Assembly (NCBI GenBank): GCA_023212695.1
Contig: JALCCG010000202.1
Span: 7,690-39,157 of the forward strand
DNA from: Sporisorium sorghi
Taxonomy: Eukaryota; Basidiomycota; Ustilaginomycetes; Ustilaginales; Ustilaginaceae
Direction of reading: 5' to 3'
DNA: 31,468 nucleotides
Position numbers and translations under genes: made by a program. The notes under the pieces are model-generated. The model saw nothing but the letters and a program-made list of their open reading frames with translations. It made no database searches and was not told the origin of the DNA. Positions 30,395 through 31,468 of this stretch are shown piece after piece. The stretch's first letter is position 1. Every line of letters starts with the position of its first letter.

Positions 30395-31297
30395 CCCCCG
30401 ACTATTCCCTTGCTTCTTTCCCGCTTCCCCTTCTCCATCCCTGCTCCGACCCGACTCTCCTCGTAGCTCTCAGCCGTCTGCCATAGCAAGGGTGTAAGAT
30501 ACCCGGGCTGTGGCCTTGTTTCAGTTGCAATCGATTCCGTCAAGATTGACTCGTTGGCTGTGCGCATGGCTCAATCGGGTGCTGCATCAAAGGCGTGACG
30601 TCGAGCTGGCCTGTGTCTAACATCGCAGGATCTCATAAGAGGTTGCTGCTTGTTTGGTCGACTCGACAAAGCGGCAAGATGCATGTGCTGTCAGTCTTGC
30701 TCGGTGGCTATACAGAGGAAAGTTGCAACTGCAGACAACCCATCAGCCTCGTCGTGTCTTGAGGCGTCAAAACTCGAAAGTGTCGCCCGAGCGCAGCATC
30801 GACCGTGTGCCCTCGTCATTCGCCGCTGCTTTGAGAAAGGTGTCACTATCACTTGGTCTTGGACAGCATCGGCCGAGAGCTGCAGCGCCTGTAGCGAACG
30901 CTGAAACTGATCTCGTTGTTTCAGCTCGGATGCTAAGGTGTAACGCGACGCTCGATAGCGGGACTCGTCGACTTGAAGCTGAGCACAGCAGGTCGATTGT
31001 ACCGGCCTCGACACCGGAGACGCTGCCACCCACCCGCGCAAACGTCCTGTTGCGAATGAACGTGATCCCATCGAACCCACCACCTGCGAAGTCCATGAAC
31101 TTTTAAGGCAGCAAGCCCCTGCGTGACGCTGTTGTCATCATGTTTCGTCGTGTTCCGTCCGACTTGCCTTGCAGTGGTTGCGGGACAAAGCTCAGCTCTC
31201 AGCACGTTCCGCACAATCGACGTCGCCAGCATACACCACCCAAGCTCTACAGTTGACGTCGTCAGCCGACGGTAGCGGACACGTTCTGTTCGTACAG

Positions 31298-31468
31298 CTT
31301 CCGTTGGAGCAGTGCTCTCTTCAGTCGAAAAGCGATTCAGGAACGCGTCCGTCCACCAACTCCTAGCGAGTCCGCCGCTGCTGCGCCGTGCTAATCCTGG
31401 TACGGCCACTTTGACGCCTACGCCGACTCCAGCCCTTATTGCTTCACCCGCACTCAGCAGAACGGAGG
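31298..31468 (+). CDS. Possible partial exon running off the right edge (unknown)
   Basis: After an acceptor-like GTTCTGTTCGTACAG ending at 31297, one frame stays open to the window end and reads SSVEKRFRNASVHQLLASPP and LLRRANPGTATLTPTPTPAL. The other two plus-strand frames close with stops before the end. Its Ala/Arg/Ser content is compatible with the start of an organellar or disordered protein. I do not recognise a family and no upstream exon is identified, so this is tentative. Confidence 0.25.

Larger units (their letters stand above)
29726..31297. other. Right-hand spacer without a recognised gene
   Basis: It begins with the uS15m leader and promoter (A-rich repeat at 29941-30005). 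From about 30006 the plus strand has TATAAG followed by a C/T- and CA-rich stretch like the leader of a well-expressed smut gene, but no credible coding sequence follows. A 25-nt poly(T) lies at 30370-30394. From 30400 to 31280 several open frames of 60-160 codons exist on both strands; none resembles a family I know. Confidence 0.5.

Noticed and set aside
30767..31096. Minus-strand open frame beginning MDFAGGGFDG
   Set aside because: It has a plausible-looking start but no recognisable domain, and a competing open frame exists on the opposite strand; not enough support to call a gene.

Overview
This window looks like nuclear DNA of a smut fungus (Ustilaginomycotina, Ustilaginaceae-like). It is GC-rich. 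Its genes have few, short introns with GTAAGT/GTGAGC donors and CTAAC/CTGAC-type branch sites. Intergenic spacers carry long homopolymer and triplet tracts, and the proteins have long Ser/Ala/Pro-rich disordered regions. The genus is inferred from style, not shown by a marker gene. I see no rRNA, tRNA, CRISPR array, intact transposon or bacterial-type operon.

Layout. 1-80 is a poly-G tract. 457-745 (+) is a broken remnant of an ArsH-like flavin reductase, followed by a 41-nt poly(A) and a perfect 21-bp hairpin. 1650-2747 (+) is transaldolase (one intron). 3271-5645 (+) is a three-exon gene whose single reading frame joins an EI24/RRT8-like membrane protein to a complete urease accessory UreD. 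6488-8452 (-) is an MRS2-type mitochondrial Mg2+ channel. 8816-14593 (-) is a 1925-residue diaphanous-related formin. 15715-20765 (-) is a long disordered/helical protein ending in a UBE3D-type HECT_2 domain, whose last 171 residues lie in a separate 3' exon. 22484-25726 (-) is an SPX-EXS phosphate exporter (SYG1/XPR1). 26196-28559 (+) is exocyst subunit EXO84. 28685-29725 (-) is mitochondrial ribosomal protein uS15m. The last 1.7 kb has no recognisable gene, apart from a possible partial exon running off the right edge.

The genes are housekeeping genes from unrelated pathways: pentose phosphate, urease maturation, mitochondrial Mg2+ uptake and translation, actin nucleation, exocytosis, phosphate export and ubiquitin ligation. 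They do not form a pathway cluster. Formin and EXO84 both serve polarised growth, but they sit about 12 kb apart and nothing shows co-regulation.

I did not find a convincing new defence or biosynthetic system. The most interesting observations are two apparent gene fusions (EI24-like with UreD; a fungal unknown with HECT_2), the eroded arsH remnant beside a poly(A)-hairpin structure, and a recurring pattern of poly(T) on the sense strand upstream of start codons.
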